This document shows, piece by piece, positions 9,077 through 18,962 of a stretch of DNA of 64,000 bases (its first letter is position 1; each line of letters begins with the position of its first letter). Under the pieces are notes generated by a model. It searched no databases. It was not told where the DNA came from and saw nothing but the letters and a program-made list of their open reading frames with translations. Source of the DNA: Reichenbachiella versicolor. Its GTDB lineage: Bacteria > Bacteroidota > Bacteroidia > Cytophagales > Cyclobacteriaceae. The stretch lies in the NCBI RefSeq assembly GCF_003171675.1, contig NZ_QFZQ01000006.1, positions 124,001 to 188,000 of the forward strand. The letters are read 5' to 3'. The position numbers were made by a program, and so were the translations under genes.

Positions 9077-10291
9077 TTATCTTAGTTTTAAGGTTGCTAA
9101 AGTCATAATCGCTAACAGAATCCCTACGGTCCAGAATCGTGTAACGATTTTAGTTTCATGAATATTTTGCTTCTGATAATGATGATGAAGTGGTGACATC
9201 AAGAAAACCCTACGCCCCTCACCATATTTTTTCTTTGTGTATTTGAAATAACTCACCTGAATAATCACAGATAGGTTTTCTATCAAAAAGACTCCACATA
9301 AAATCGGAATCAATAATTCTTTTCTAACGATCAAAGCCAATACGGCTATTACACCGCCAATCGATAAACTCCCTGTATCTCCCATAAATACCTGAGCTGG
9401 AAATGAGTTATACCATAGAAAACCAACACAAGCTCCTATAAACGCTGCAGCAAAAATCACTGTCTCAGAGGAACCTGGTATATACATGATATTGAGATAG
9501 TCTGAGAAAATGACATTTCCTGATAGATAAGCTAAAATCGCTAAAGTACCTCCTATTATTGCAGAGGTACCTGCTGCCAAACCATCAAGCCCGTCTGTAA
9601 TATTTGCGCCGTTTGATACAGCTGTCACTATAAAGATCACTGCAAAAACGTAAAGTATATTAGTATAGTCTTCAAGAAATGCTGGCAACAACCATTTGTA
9701 ATCAAACTCATTATCCTTGACAAATGGGATCGTAGTAATTGAACTCTTTACATCTTCAAATTTGAGATCCTTAATATCCATACCTGAAGTGATTTGCCCT
9801 GCATCTGCAAAATCTCTAACTACAATGTCTTGATGATAAACCATTGTGACTCCAACTATCAGCCCTATTCCGATTTGACCGACAATTTTGAACTTTCCTG
9901 ATAGTCCTTCTTTGTTCTTTTTCTTGATTTTTAAATAATCATCCAAGAACCCGATCAGTCCCATCCACACTGTAGTTACTAGCAATAGGATCACATAGAT
10001 ATTGTCTAGTCTGGCCGTTAGTAAAGTAGGGATAACTATCGCAGCGATAATCATTATTCCACCCATAGTTGGAGTACCTTTTTTCTGTAGCTGACCTTCA
10101 AGACCAAGATCACGTATGGTTTCTCCCATCTGATTTCTCTGCAAAGCCCAGATAATGTACTTACCAAAGAAAATGGTGATCAATAATGAGAACGCAATAG
10201 CAATACCTGCTCGAAACGAAATATACTGAAACACACCTGCCCCTGTAAGGTCAAATGTTTTGTCAAGGTATTCAAATAGATAATACAACAT
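9077..10291 (-). CDS. mraY: Phospho-N-acetylmuramoyl-pentapeptide transferase MraY
   Basis: MraY moves phospho-MurNAc-pentapeptide from UDP onto undecaprenyl phosphate to form lipid I in the inner membrane. The 404 residues show about ten membrane segments and the catalytic landmarks [20 protein letters not shown] and MGDTGSLS, with the MSPLHHHY motif near the end. A charged stretch of about 45 residues around '[11 protein letters not shown]' lies between membrane segments. It makes the protein longer than the E. coli form and is, as I recall, usual for Bacteroidota MraY. Confidence 0.96.
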   Translation of the reverse strand: MLYYLFEYLDKTFDLTGAGVFQYISFRAGIAIAFSLLITIFFGKYIIWALQRNQMGETIRDLGLEGQLQKKGTPTMGGIMIIAAIVIPTLLTARLDNIYVILLLVTTVWMGLIGFLDDYLKIKKKNKEGLSGKFKIVGQIGIGLIVGVTMVYHQDIVVRDFADAGQITSGMDIKDLKFEDVKSSITTIPFVKDNEFDYKWLLPAFLEDYTNILYVFAVIFIVTAVSNGANITDGLDGLAAGTSAIIGGTLAILAYLSGNVIFSDYLNIMYIPGSSETVIFAAAFIGACVGFLWYNSFPAQVFMGDTGSLSIGGVIAVLALIVRKELLIPILCGVFLIENLSVIIQVSYFKYTKKKYGEGRRVFLMSPLHHHYQKQNIHETKIVTRFWTVGILLAIMTLATLKLR

Positions 10292-10298
10292 CGTTCAA

Positions 10299-11762
10299 CT
10301 AGTTTTTAAATAGGGCCAACATTTCTTTCAATACTTTTCTATCATCGAAATCAAAACGCTCTCCTTTGATTTCTTGATAGGTTTCATGGCCTTTCCCTGC
10401 CACTAGAATAACATCACCCGCTTGTGCCATAGAACAAGCAGTCTTTATCGCTTCGGCTCTGTCTTGAATGACCAAAGCCTTTCGCATGTAAGATCTACCT
10501 ACCCCTTCCATCATTTCATTAATGATTTGTTTAGGGTCTTCAGATCTTGGATTATCATCTGCGAATATTACCTTATCGCTATGCTTTACAGCAATGGATG
10601 CCATCAGTGGGCGTTTGTCTTTATCTCTATCACCTCCACAACCCACTATTGTAATCACTTGCTCATTGCCAGTTCTAAGACCTTCGATAGTTTGGAGGAC
10701 ATTCTCTAAAGCATCTGGAGTATGAGCATAATCTACTAGTGCTATTATATCACTAGCTGGATCAACTACTTCAAATCGACCAGCCGCTGCTTGTAACCCA
10801 GATAAAGCCATCAATACTTCTTCACTATCTTCACCCAACAGTTCTGCGACAGCGTAAACCGCCAAAAGATTATAAGCATTGAACGCTCCTACCAATCGGA
10901 ACCAAACATTCTTCCCATTGATATCTAGTTCTAAGCCTTGATAACTATTGGTGACTATTTTGGCTTTGTAATCTGCCATGTACTTCAGCCCGAAAGCATT
11001 TTTAGATGCTTTGGTATTTTGGAGCATAATCTGGCCACGTTTATCATCTGCATTAGTTAATGCAAAAGCTGACTTAGGTAAGCCATCAAATAATTTCTTC
11101 TTAGTATTAATATAATTCTCAAAAGTACCATGATAGTCCAAGTGATCATGAGTGATATTCATGAACACTGCACCAGCAAATTCTAGACCTGCAATCCTAT
11201 GCTGATCTATAGAGTGAGAACTCACTTCCATGAAAGCAAACTGACATTGTCCTTCTACCATGTCTGCAATAAGCGCGTTTAAACTCACTTGGTCTGGTGT
11301 AGTATGGGTAGACGGTATCACTGCGTCTCCTATTTTATTTTCGACGGTAGATAACATTCCTACTTGATATCCCATTGCAGAGAATAATCTATGCAATAAG
11401 GTCACCACTGTAGTCTTACCATTCGTTCCTGTTACTCCTACCAACCTAAGTTTAGAAGATGGATTTCCATAAAAGTTCGATGCAATTACCCCTAAAGCTT
11501 CAGCGCTATTATTGGTCTGAATATAAGACACGCTTTCAGCTAAATTTTCGGGTAAATCTTCACATATGACAGCTGCGGCCCCTTGAGCGATAGTCTGAGC
11601 TATAAATTTATGTCCATCTACTTGGGTTCCTTTCACTGCTACAAAAAGTGACCCTTCTGTAACCTTGCGAGAGTCAAAGCATATATCCTTAACCTCAAGG
11701 TTCATATCACCTACTGAGGAAACTAAATTGACTTTATATAAAATATCTTTCAGTAGCTTCAT
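10299..11762 (-). CDS. murE: UDP-MurNAc-L-Ala-D-Glu--2,6-diaminopimelate ligase MurE
   Basis: MurE adds the third stem-peptide residue. The 487 residues contain the P-loop GTNGKTT (112-118), the MurE run THTTPD (152-157), and DNPR at 403-406. The DNPR motif is established as the marker for meso-diaminopimelate specificity rather than lysine, so this organism should have DAP-type peptidoglycan. It lies between ftsI and mraY with gaps of a few bases. The usual neighbour murF is absent from this cluster. Confidence 0.96.
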   Translation of the reverse strand: MKLLKDILYKVNLVSSVGDMNLEVKDICFDSRKVTEGSLFVAVKGTQVDGHKFIAQTIAQGAAAVICEDLPENLAESVSYIQTNNSAEALGVIASNFYGNPSSKLRLVGVTGTNGKTTVVTLLHRLFSAMGYQVGMLSTVENKIGDAVIPSTHTTPDQVSLNALIADMVEGQCQFAFMEVSSHSIDQHRIAGLEFAGAVFMNITHDHLDYHGTFENYINTKKKLFDGLPKSAFALTNADDKRGQIMLQNTKASKNAFGLKYMADYKAKIVTNSYQGLELDINGKNVWFRLVGAFNAYNLLAVYAVAELLGEDSEEVLMALSGLQAAAGRFEVVDPASDIIALVDYAHTPDALENVLQTIEGLRTGNEQVITIVGCGGDRDKDKRPLMASIAVKHSDKVIFADDNPRSEDPKQIINEMMEGVGRSYMRKALVIQDRAEAIKTACSMAQAGDVILVAGKGHETYQEIKGERFDFDDRKVLKEMLALFKN

Positions 11763-11763
11763 A

Positions 11764-13866
11764 TCAACCTAACTTTAGTGTTACTTCATTTTGGTTAACA
11801 ATAGAACTACCTGGCGAAATCGATTGAGTAGTAACTCTTCCAAAACCACTAAACTTCACTTCCACCTTCTTATTCTCTAATATATACAGGGCATCACGCA
11901 AGGTCATCCCTCTTACATCTGGCATCACTTGATTATTATTGGTCAGTTCTCTCCATTGAATAGAATTGTCTTTTATCCTTGTTTTTACCCACTCGGCGTC
12001 TTCTCCTCCATGGTTTGAAATTCCAAATTCATTACAAATCATGTTCAACTCTGATTTGTGTCCAGCTCTGATCACGGGAAATATCTCTGTCAAAATATCT
12101 TGCCCTTCGAATGGATCATTTAACTCCATATCAATAGCATAAATTTTATCGGCTATCTCCTTAAATACCGGAGCAGCTACATCACTACCGTATATTCTGA
12201 ATCTTTTAGGATTGTCAATCACCACAATAGCACTGTATTTGGGTGCTTCTGCGGGAAAGTATCCAGCAAAAGATGTGTAATATTTATTCGTATAGCGACC
12301 ATTGACCACATGCTTAGCGGTACCTGTTTTACCGGCGATTTTATAATAAGAATCATTGATATTTTTGGCAGTACCATCTTCTACTACACCTTCAAGCATT
12401 TCACGCACTTTCACTAATGTGATGTCTGAACATATCTTTTTATTAATTACTTGAGGTGTTTCAAATTCCTTTAATGTTCTATCAGCAGACTTTACCTCCT
12501 TAACAATGATTGGACGAATCATCTTACCATCATTCGCTACAGCATTGTACAATGTCAAAGTATGTAATGGCGTCATTGTAAGCTCATATCCATGTGAAAT
12601 CCATGGCAAGGAAACACCACTCCAAGTAGAGTCTTCTGGGGTTTTAATATAAGGTTTACCCTCACCTACCATTTGAAAACCAAGCGGCTTAGTCAGCCCC
12701 ATATCTTGCAACCTATCTATGAACCTTGAGGGATCATCTCCAAATTGATCAACTATCAGCTTTGCCGTACCGATATTCGAAGACTTCTCAAAAACCTCTT
12801 GTACAGTCAACTTCCCGTATCCACCTGGTTTATGATCTTTCATGACTAAATCATAGAATTCCATCTCTCCCTTACCAGTATCGACTGTATCAAGAAGACT
12901 TATTCTTGAATCTTCAAACAATGCAATCATACTTGCCAACTTAAAAGTAGAACCTGGTTCTCTTGACCCTTGCGAACCTACAGCGTAGTTGTACCGCTCA
13001 TAGTAATTTCCTTTAGCGTTTCGGGACAAATTCGACATTGCTTTAATCTCGCCGGTATGCGTTTCCATTACAACTACACAGCCATAATCAGCATCATTGT
13101 TATAAAGAGCTTTAACTAGTGCTGATTCAGCTACATCCTGTAAGTCAACATTAATCGTCGTAACTATGTCTTTTCCATTTACAGGCTTAACTTCTGTACC
13201 ATCAAAAACAGGTTTCTCTCCTCCAGCTGACAACCTCTGATACAGTGCTTTCCCGTTCCTACCTTTTAGCTGATCATTGAAACTATACTCTAGTCCTACA
13301 ATACCCTTATCTTCATTATTGATGGTACCAATCGTTCTGTATGCCAAAGAAGAAAATGGTTTGAATCGTTTATCAACTTTTTCAAAGATGACTCCACCTC
13401 GCATTCTTCCTTCTCTGAAGATCGGCCATGTGGTCATTTCTTTCTTGATCTGGTAGTTGATCTCCTTTCTATTTAAGACCAAATATTTATCATTTGCTAA
13501 TCTGGCATTATGAATTTTACGCTTATAATATCTTGCATTCTTGTCTTTGAATACTTTTGATAATAGTAAGGCGAGACTATCTATTTGATGATTGTATATC
13601 CTATCAGCACACCTTGTTGGATCAAAAGCCACTTTATAAAAAGGCAATGAGGTAGCTAAAAGACTTCCGTTATCTGAATAGATATTTCCTCTTGTAGCTT
13701 TAATATTCTTATACTTAAGACCAATAGTGGCGGCTTTTTCTTTCCACTTCCCACCATCTACGTTTTGTAAATAGCCAATCTTAAAAATGATCGCTACTGA
13801 AAACAGTAAAATCGCTATATAAGCGACGCGTACACGGAGCAATATGTCTGATCTATGACTACTCAT
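11764..13866 (-). CDS. ftsI: Class B penicillin-binding protein, septal transpeptidase (FtsI/PBP3) with C-terminal PASTA domain
   Basis: This is the septal D,D-transpeptidase that cross-links new peptidoglycan, partner of FtsW. The 700 residues start with a short cytoplasmic tail and one membrane anchor (about 14-30), followed by the non-catalytic pedestal. The transpeptidase motifs are SxxK at S306-TFK309, SxN at S362-S-N364 and KTG at 513-515. The last 65 residues, starting near 'MPDVRGMTLRDA', form one PASTA repeat, an extra domain missing from E. coli FtsI. The start overlaps the ftsL-like gene by 8 bp. Confidence 0.94.
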   Translation of the reverse strand: MSSHRSDILLRVRVAYIAILLFSVAIIFKIGYLQNVDGGKWKEKAATIGLKYKNIKATRGNIYSDNGSLLATSLPFYKVAFDPTRCADRIYNHQIDSLALLLSKVFKDKNARYYKRKIHNARLANDKYLVLNRKEINYQIKKEMTTWPIFREGRMRGGVIFEKVDKRFKPFSSLAYRTIGTINNEDKGIVGLEYSFNDQLKGRNGKALYQRLSAGGEKPVFDGTEVKPVNGKDIVTTINVDLQDVAESALVKALYNNDADYGCVVVMETHTGEIKAMSNLSRNAKGNYYERYNYAVGSQGSREPGSTFKLASMIALFEDSRISLLDTVDTGKGEMEFYDLVMKDHKPGGYGKLTVQEVFEKSSNIGTAKLIVDQFGDDPSRFIDRLQDMGLTKPLGFQMVGEGKPYIKTPEDSTWSGVSLPWISHGYELTMTPLHTLTLYNAVANDGKMIRPIIVKEVKSADRTLKEFETPQVINKKICSDITLVKVREMLEGVVEDGTAKNINDSYYKIAGKTGTAKHVVNGRYTNKYYTSFAGYFPAEAPKYSAIVVIDNPKRFRIYGSDVAAPVFKEIADKIYAIDMELNDPFEGQDILTEIFPVIRAGHKSELNMICNEFGISNHGGEDAEWVKTRIKDNSIQWRELTNNNQVMPDVRGMTLRDALYILENKKVEVKFSGFGRVTTQSISPGSSIVNQNEVTLKLG

Positions 13867-14227
13867 CGCTCACAATAATTTTATAAGGAGGGTCAATACT
13901 CTCTTTAAGACCAAGTGCATTGGCTTTCTTAGCAACTTCAGACTGCTTACTAGTGTACATATAGTCAGCCTTGAGTGTTGTAAAATCTGCACGTAGATCT
14001 TCCACCTCAACTCGAAGTGAAGACATTTTACGAATATTTTTTTCTGCGTAATGAAGGTTACCTATGTAGACTATACAAAGGACGGTAGAAAATAAAATGG
14101 GAAATAAGAACTGAATTGGCAGCCCCTTTTCAAAAACACGTTGTACGTTAATGACGTTTTCTAAGAGCGCAAAGAAGCTTCTCTTACCTGCGGTCGGACG
14201 GGACGATTTCAAGGTGTTGGAAGCCAT
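13859..14227 (-). CDS. ftsL: FtsL-like division protein
   Basis: This 122-residue protein has a basic N-terminal tail, one hydrophobic segment (about 38-58) and a following heptad-rich region around 'MSSLRVEVEDLRADF' that should form a coiled coil. That is the topology of FtsL, which with FtsB/FtsQ activates septal FtsWI. FtsL is poorly conserved, so size, topology and position between rsmH and ftsI carry the call. It overlaps ftsI by 8 bp. Confidence 0.8.
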   Translation of the reverse strand: MASNTLKSSRPTAGKRSFFALLENVINVQRVFEKGLPIQFLFPILFSTVLCIVYIGNLHYAEKNIRKMSSLRVEVEDLRADFTTLKADYMYTSKQSEVAKKANALGLKESIDPPYKIIVSDE

Positions 14228-14240
14228 GGGATTCGGTCTT

Positions 14241-15161
14241 TTAAATTTTTATTGCTACTCTCAGTTTGGCACTTCGTGCCCTGTTATTTTCGTTTATCTC
14301 TTGATCACTGGCCACTATAGGCTTGCGATTCAAGGCTTTAAAGGGTTTTATTTCATTTCCATAAAAGTCCTTCTCTACCTCTCCAAAAAACTTTCCTTTA
14401 TTGATATAGTTTTTCACCGGCCGATCCTCTAGTGAGTGATACGACATGATGACCAACCTTCCATCGGACTTGAGTAGTTCAGCGCTTTGCTCCAACATCT
14501 CTTCTAGTGCTTTCATCTCTTCATTTACCTCAATGCGAATACCTTGAAATACCTGAGCATAATACTTAAACTCTTTTCCTCTCGGCGCAAATGGCTTGAT
14601 CACCTCTAGCAAATCAAAAATTGTATTTATCGATCTACTTGAGCGTGCTTTACAGATTGCATCAGCTAAAGTTTTAGCATTCCTCACTTCTCCATATTGT
14701 CCAAGAATCTTATGTAAATCAGCTTGCTCATATGTATTAATCACTTCATTGGCAGACAGTTTCTGACCTTGATTCATCCGCATATCCAATGGCCCGTCAA
14801 ACCGTGTCGAAAACCCGCGGCCGGGTTCATTGATTTGATGAGAGGATACGCCGAGATCTCCGAGAATCCCATCGACCTGCTTAATACCATGCAACCTGAG
14901 ATACTTCTTGAGATATCTAAAGTTTGATTGCACAAATGTGAAAGAACGATTTTCTATCAAGTCCGCATTTTCTCTGGCATCATCATCCTGATCAAATGCT
15001 ATCAATTTACTCTTTGGATTGTCAAGCCCATCGAGTTTATCCAGGATCGCTTTTGAGTGCCCTCCACCGCCGAACGTCACATCGACATAGATTCCACCAG
15101 GCTTGAGATCCAACCCCTCTATACACTCACTGAGCATAACCGGATTGTGATACTCACTCAT
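14241..15161 (-). CDS. rsmH: 16S rRNA (cytosine-1402-N4)-methyltransferase RsmH (MraW)
   Basis: RsmH methylates N4 of C1402 in the ribosomal decoding site using S-adenosylmethionine. The 306 residues show the family signature YHNPVMLSEC at the very start, the SAM loop VDVTFGGGGHS (about 27-37), a GILGDLGVSSHQ run, and the C-terminal SYHSLEDRPVKN. Length is normal for the family. It follows mraZ by 3 bp, the near-universal arrangement. Confidence 0.97.
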   Translation of the reverse strand: MSEYHNPVMLSECIEGLDLKPGGIYVDVTFGGGGHSKAILDKLDGLDNPKSKLIAFDQDDDARENADLIENRSFTFVQSNFRYLKKYLRLHGIKQVDGILGDLGVSSHQINEPGRGFSTRFDGPLDMRMNQGQKLSANEVINTYEQADLHKILGQYGEVRNAKTLADAICKARSSRSINTIFDLLEVIKPFAPRGKEFKYYAQVFQGIRIEVNEEMKALEEMLEQSAELLKSDGRLVIMSYHSLEDRPVKNYINKGKFFGEVEKDFYGNEIKPFKALNRKPIVASDQEINENNRARSAKLRVAIKI

Positions 15162-15164
15162 AGT

Positions 15165-15605
15165 TTATTCACTCAAAAATTCTTGTGCTAAATCTGAGAA
15201 ATCGTCATCCGTACCCATGTATTGATCATACACTTCAGGATTCCAAATCTCAATAGTATTCCCAGTCCCAATCACCATAGCCTGTTTTTCAAGCTTTGCA
15301 TGATCCAACCAAGCTTTCGGAATCAAAAAACGTCCAGCACTATCAAGCTCGACTTGCACAACTCTCCTAAAAAAGTTTGTCTTCAGTTTTCTTTGGCGGG
15401 CATCGAATTCACTTAAACCAATGAACTTCGATTGTATCTTCTTAAACTCAGGCATAGTGTAGAGCACGAGGTTTGAATCAAACCCCTTCATTGCAACCAA
15501 TTGATTGCTAGACGCTTCAGGTAGATTAGCCTTAATCTTCGCAGGTAAGACTAACCTACCCTTAGCATCCAACTTACACTCATATTCGCTTGTAAAAAAA
15601 GCCAT
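15165..15605 (-). CDS. mraZ: Transcriptional regulator MraZ
   Basis: MraZ is a DNA-binding protein of the SpoVT/AbrB-like double-psi fold that regulates its own division/wall operon. The 146 residues carry the two tandem DxxxR units expected, LDAKGRLVLP near residue 12 and LDSAGRFLIP near residue 90. It is the first gene of the cluster. Four short direct repeats with 10-bp spacing upstream (15655-15690) look like its own operator. Confidence 0.96.
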   Translation of the reverse strand: MAFFTSEYECKLDAKGRLVLPAKIKANLPEASSNQLVAMKGFDSNLVLYTMPEFKKIQSKFIGLSEFDARQRKLKTNFFRRVVQVELDSAGRFLIPKAWLDHAKLEKQAMVIGTGNTIEIWNPEVYDQYMGTDDDFSDLAQEFLSE

Positions 15606-15617
15606 AAGAGTTATAGA

Positions 15618-15650
15618 AAAATATAAACCACCATTGCAAACTTAGACAAG
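15618..15650 (-). promoter_or_regulatory. Candidate promoter of the division/wall operon
   Basis: On the minus strand CTTG (15650-15647) is followed after 21 bases by TATATTTT (15625-15618). The Bacteroidota consensus is TTTG, about 19-21 bases, then TAnnTTTG, so this misses one position in each element. The predicted start of transcription would fall only a few bases before the mraZ ATG, giving a very short leader. Confidence 0.5.
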
Positions 15651-15654
15651 TTCT

Positions 15655-15690
15655 GACACAATCCACCACTTCATGACACTTTTTACCACA
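15655..15690 (-). promoter_or_regulatory. Candidate MraZ operator: four 10-bp-spaced direct repeats
   Basis: Read on the minus strand, the hexamers TGTGGT (15690-15685), AGTGTC (15680-15675), AGTGGT (15670-15665) and TGTGTC (15660-15655) fit WGTGKY and recur every 10 bp. MraZ proteins of other phyla bind short GTG- or TGGG-containing direct repeats with this one-turn spacing in front of mraZ. The array lies directly upstream of the candidate promoter. Confidence 0.65.
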
Positions 15691-15913
15691 AAAATTAAAA
15701 AAACATAAAAACAAGCTTAAATCACATATAAATCAGCGCATTACAAAACCATACATTAACCTCCTAAAATGACTCATACAGCTTGAAAAAATAGAAAAAG
15801 AGAGTTTTATCCACTTAGTGGTATAAAATCCCATAAACTCCCAAAAAAAAGAAAAATAAGAGTTTAACATACCCATAACTACACTTATGATCCGAGAGCT
15901 TTATCTTCACAAC

Positions 15914-17221
15914 ATGAAAATCAACGACAAGAAAACAATCAACGCTTGGTGCTCTTATGATCTTGCCAACTCGGTATACAACCTTATCATAACTACAGCA
16001 ATATTCCCCATATATTACACCAATGCTACAGAAGCAGCTTTTGGAGGAAGTACAGTTAAATTCTTTGGCTTAAGCATCGATAACTCTGTCCTCTACAGCT
16101 ATGCTATTTCATTTTCTTTTTTAATCTCCGTGATTTTCTACCTGACACTTTCCGGAATAGCCGACTATAGAGGTTCAAAAAAAGCTTTCATGAGACTATT
16201 TACTTATCTAGGATCATTCTCATGTATCAGCTTATACTTTTTCACTGGAGCCAACATCGAACTAGGAATAGCTTTAGCAATACTGGCAAGTGTTGGGTAT
16301 GCTTCATCTGTCGTTTTTTATAATGGCTTTTTACCAGAAATAGTAACAGAAGATAAGTTCGACAGTGTAAGCGCCAAAGGGTTTTCGATGGGATATATAG
16401 GGAGTGTGTTTTTACTGGTGATATGTCTTGTTTTGGTATCCGTACCTGAGACATTCGGTTTTATAGACAGTAACGGAGAACCTTCAGCAGGGGCTGCGAC
16501 TCAATTTTCTTTTCTATTGGTAGGTCTATGGTGGTTTGGATTTTCTCATATTGCGTTTAAAGCTCTTCAGGACAAACCAACCGGTAATCCAATCAATAAA
16601 GAGGCTATTAATAAAGGCTTCAATGAACTCAAGTCAGTATTAAATCAAATAAAAGACCAACCTATAATAAAGAACTTTCTTAGCTCCTTTTTCTTTTATA
16701 GTATGGGAGTACAGACAGTCATGTTACTAGCTCCGCTTTTTGCCGCATCAGAAGTAGGAATGGAAAGTTCAGAATTAATTATTGTCATTCTTCTTATTCA
16801 ACTTGTCGCTATTGGAGGAGCAACTCTATTTGCTAAAGTTGCAGAAAAGAAGGGTATTAAACTTTCTATTTCCGTCATGGTAATTATATGGATGGGGATT
16901 TGCGTTGCAAGTTTTTTAATCAAAGACAAAGTTCCTTTCTACATTATGGCAGGAGTACTAGGTTTAGTTATGGGTGGCATTCAATCTGTATCTAGATCTA
17001 CTTACGCTAAATTCATACCTAAAAACACGATGGATAATGCTTCTTATTTCAGTTTTTATGACGTATCTGAAAAAGTTGCTATTGTTCTAGGAACTTTCTC
17101 CTATGGCTTGATTGATCAAATCAGTGGAAGTATGCGAAACTCAGTACTCATCATGGGACTATTTTTCGTTATCGCATTGATTATTTTACAATTGACGAAG
17201 ATGAAACCGACCAAGGATTGA
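15914..17221 (+). CDS. MFS transporter, UMF1/Atg22-like family
   Basis: The product is a 435-residue inner-membrane protein with about twelve hydrophobic segments. The opening 'AWCSYDLANSVYNLII' and the later GGIQSVSRSTYAKFIP are typical of the UMF1 (Atg22-like) branch of the major facilitator superfamily. In fungi Atg22 exports amino acids from the vacuole; substrates of bacterial members are mostly unknown. The frame is open to 15887, but MKINDKKTINAWC at 15914 fits family N-termini better. Its TGA overlaps the ATG of the next gene (ATGA), so the two are likely cotranscribed. Confidence 0.85.
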   Translation: MKINDKKTINAWCSYDLANSVYNLIITTAIFPIYYTNATEAAFGGSTVKFFGLSIDNSVLYSYAISFSFLISVIFYLTLSGIADYRGSKKAFMRLFTYLGSFSCISLYFFTGANIELGIALAILASVGYASSVVFYNGFLPEIVTEDKFDSVSAKGFSMGYIGSVFLLVICLVLVSVPETFGFIDSNGEPSAGAATQFSFLLVGLWWFGFSHIAFKALQDKPTGNPINKEAINKGFNELKSVLNQIKDQPIIKNFLSSFFFYSMGVQTVMLLAPLFAASEVGMESSELIIVILLIQLVAIGGATLFAKVAEKKGIKLSISVMVIIWMGICVASFLIKDKVPFYIMAGVLGLVMGGIQSVSRSTYAKFIPKNTMDNASYFSFYDVSEKVAIVLGTFSYGLIDQISGSMRNSVLIMGLFFVIALIILQLTKMKPTKD

Positions 17222-18522
17222 TATACGAAACAACTAAATGTGCTGTAGCCTTTGCCGTTAAGCGTTTCTACCAGACACTTGAAGTCAAAGGCTATGACAA
17301 CGTCCCTCAGTCGGGTCCTATAATATTGGTGAGCAACCACCCAAACACACTGATGGATCCTTACATCATAGCTACTCAATTCAAAAGAAGAGTAGGTTTT
17401 CTTGGCAATGCATCCATTTTCATCAACCCCATTGCCAAACGGATTCTAACCTACTTCAATGTAATCCCAGTTTATAGAAAACAAGACGTCAAAGACGGAC
17501 AAAAAACAGATAATAGTTCAGCATTTAGTGCTTGCTATAAATATCTTGAAAACAATAATGCATTGTTAATATTCCCTGAAGGTACAAGTGTAAAAGAATA
17601 TCGCTTGCGAAAAATAAAAACTGGCACTGCTCGCATAGCTCTAGGTACTGAAAAACAAAACAACTTCAATCTTGGGGTAAAAATCCTACCTGTTGGACTT
17701 TACTATAACAACCCTACCCAATTTGGCAGCAAAGCATTTATGCAAATTGGAAAACCTATTGATATAAAGCAATTCAAAGAGTACTATCTAAAAGATGAAA
17801 TAGAAGGAGTACAATCATTAACTAAAGTAATTAGAAAATCCCTTACGGAGCTTACAATTAACATTAACAACAAAGAAGATGAACAGGTTTTCATTGATCT
17901 AAAACAAGTATATAAATCTCATCTTAAAGAACTCAACAAAGAACTGAAAGACTTCGAAATGGCTAAAGAAATGACCAATGCCATTATATACTTTAAAACC
18001 TCATTTCCTGAGAGATACAAATCCTTAAAGTCTCGAATCCACTTCTGCGCAGAATACATTAAAGACCACAAACTCAGAATACTTGAAGAAAAACCTAAAA
18101 AAAGACATTCTTTCGTATCCATCAGTAAGCTTTTGATTGGCCTCCCTCTTTTTGTATTTGGATGGCTGCAAAACGCCTTCCCATTCTATGTACCAGATTG
18201 GCTTTCTAGAAAATTAACAAATGAAATCGAGTACAAAGCGTCTATATTAGTTTCAATAGGTTTGTTACTATTTCCTACTTGGTACTTCCTATCCTCTTAT
18301 TTATTCATCCAAACTACCTCCTTTCACTGGAGCATAAATCTAGCATACATTGCATTGCTACCATTATCCGGTGTTTTTGCTATAAAATACAGTAATGTTT
18401 TCAAGAAATTAAAGACTGCTTTTCGTTCGAATAATACGAATTTTGCTGAGTTTAAAGAATCTAGAAAGGAGCTAATTACCGAACTAGACAAGGCAAGAGA
18501 AATATATCTTAACAGATTATAG
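17218..18522 (+). CDS. PlsC-type glycerolipid acyltransferase with C-terminal membrane segments
   Basis: The N-terminal half is a lysophospholipid acyltransferase domain: the acceptor motif is SNHPNTLMDP (near residue 40) and the second block is FPEGTS (near 121). Such enzymes acylate glycerol-3-phosphate or lysophosphatidate at the membrane. The C-terminal half holds a charged helical stretch and two or three hydrophobic segments (about 305-380). At 434 residues it is longer than classical PlsC and resembles the larger GPAT-like proteins. The exact acceptor is not predictable from sequence. It overlaps the MFS gene by 4 bp and precedes an arsC-like gene by 2 bp. Confidence 0.82.
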   Translation: MIYETTKCAVAFAVKRFYQTLEVKGYDNVPQSGPIILVSNHPNTLMDPYIIATQFKRRVGFLGNASIFINPIAKRILTYFNVIPVYRKQDVKDGQKTDNSSAFSACYKYLENNNALLIFPEGTSVKEYRLRKIKTGTARIALGTEKQNNFNLGVKILPVGLYYNNPTQFGSKAFMQIGKPIDIKQFKEYYLKDEIEGVQSLTKVIRKSLTELTININNKEDEQVFIDLKQVYKSHLKELNKELKDFEMAKEMTNAIIYFKTSFPERYKSLKSRIHFCAEYIKDHKLRILEEKPKKRHSFVSISKLLIGLPLFVFGWLQNAFPFYVPDWLSRKLTNEIEYKASILVSIGLLLFPTWYFLSSYLFIQTTSFHWSINLAYIALLPLSGVFAIKYSNVFKKLKTAFRSNNTNFAEFKESRKELITELDKAREIYLNRL

Positions 18523-18524
18523 TT

Positions 18525-18866
18525 ATGACTAAAATATATCACAACCCGAGATGCTCGAAGAGCCGTCAAGCTCTAGCACTATTAGAAGCAAAAGGCGAAG
18601 AAATAGAAATCATTAAATACCTTGATGAGACGTTTACTCCTGCAGAGCTTCAATCGGTAATAGACCTATTAGGTATTTGTGCTTTTGATTTAGTTCGTAA
18701 AGGAGAAACGATTTATAAAGAAGAGTACAAAGACAAAGAAATGACTGATGAAGAGTGGGTACTCGCTATGGTAGAAAATCCAAAATTAATCGAGCGCCCT
18801 ATCGTAATCAAAGACAATCAGGCAGTTATCGGTAGACCTCCAGAAAATGTTTTAGAAATCTTATAA
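18525..18866 (+). CDS. arsC: ArsC/Spx-family thioredoxin-fold protein (arsenate reductase-like)
   Basis: The 113-residue protein begins YHNPRCSKSRQAL, with the catalytic-type cysteine at residue 10, and ends with RPIVI...GRPPENV, the layout of glutaredoxin-dependent ArsC and its YfgD relatives. The sequence after the cysteine (SKSRQAL rather than GTSRNTL) is closer to YfgD-like members, whose substrate is less certain. No other arsenic genes are nearby. It is the last gene of a three-gene run and is followed by the tRNA cluster promoter. Confidence 0.82.
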   Translation: MTKIYHNPRCSKSRQALALLEAKGEEIEIIKYLDETFTPAELQSVIDLLGICAFDLVRKGETIYKEEYKDKEMTDEEWVLAMVENPKLIERPIVIKDNQAVIGRPPENVLEIL

Positions 18867-18881
18867 AATTTCAAAAAGCGC

Positions 18882-18914
18882 TTTGCAGTTCTCGATTTTA
18901 TTCCGCTATATTTG
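18882..18914 (+). promoter_or_regulatory. Bacteroidota-type promoter of the tRNA cluster
   Basis: TTTG (18882-18885) is followed after 21 bases by TATATTTG (18907-18914), an exact match to TTTG-N19-21-TAnnTTTG. The predicted start of transcription is about 40 bases before tRNA-Ser. Confidence 0.75.
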
Positions 18915-18962
18915 CACCTCGTTTCTGAGGGATACACATCAGAGACGGGGAAATTGATCCCT

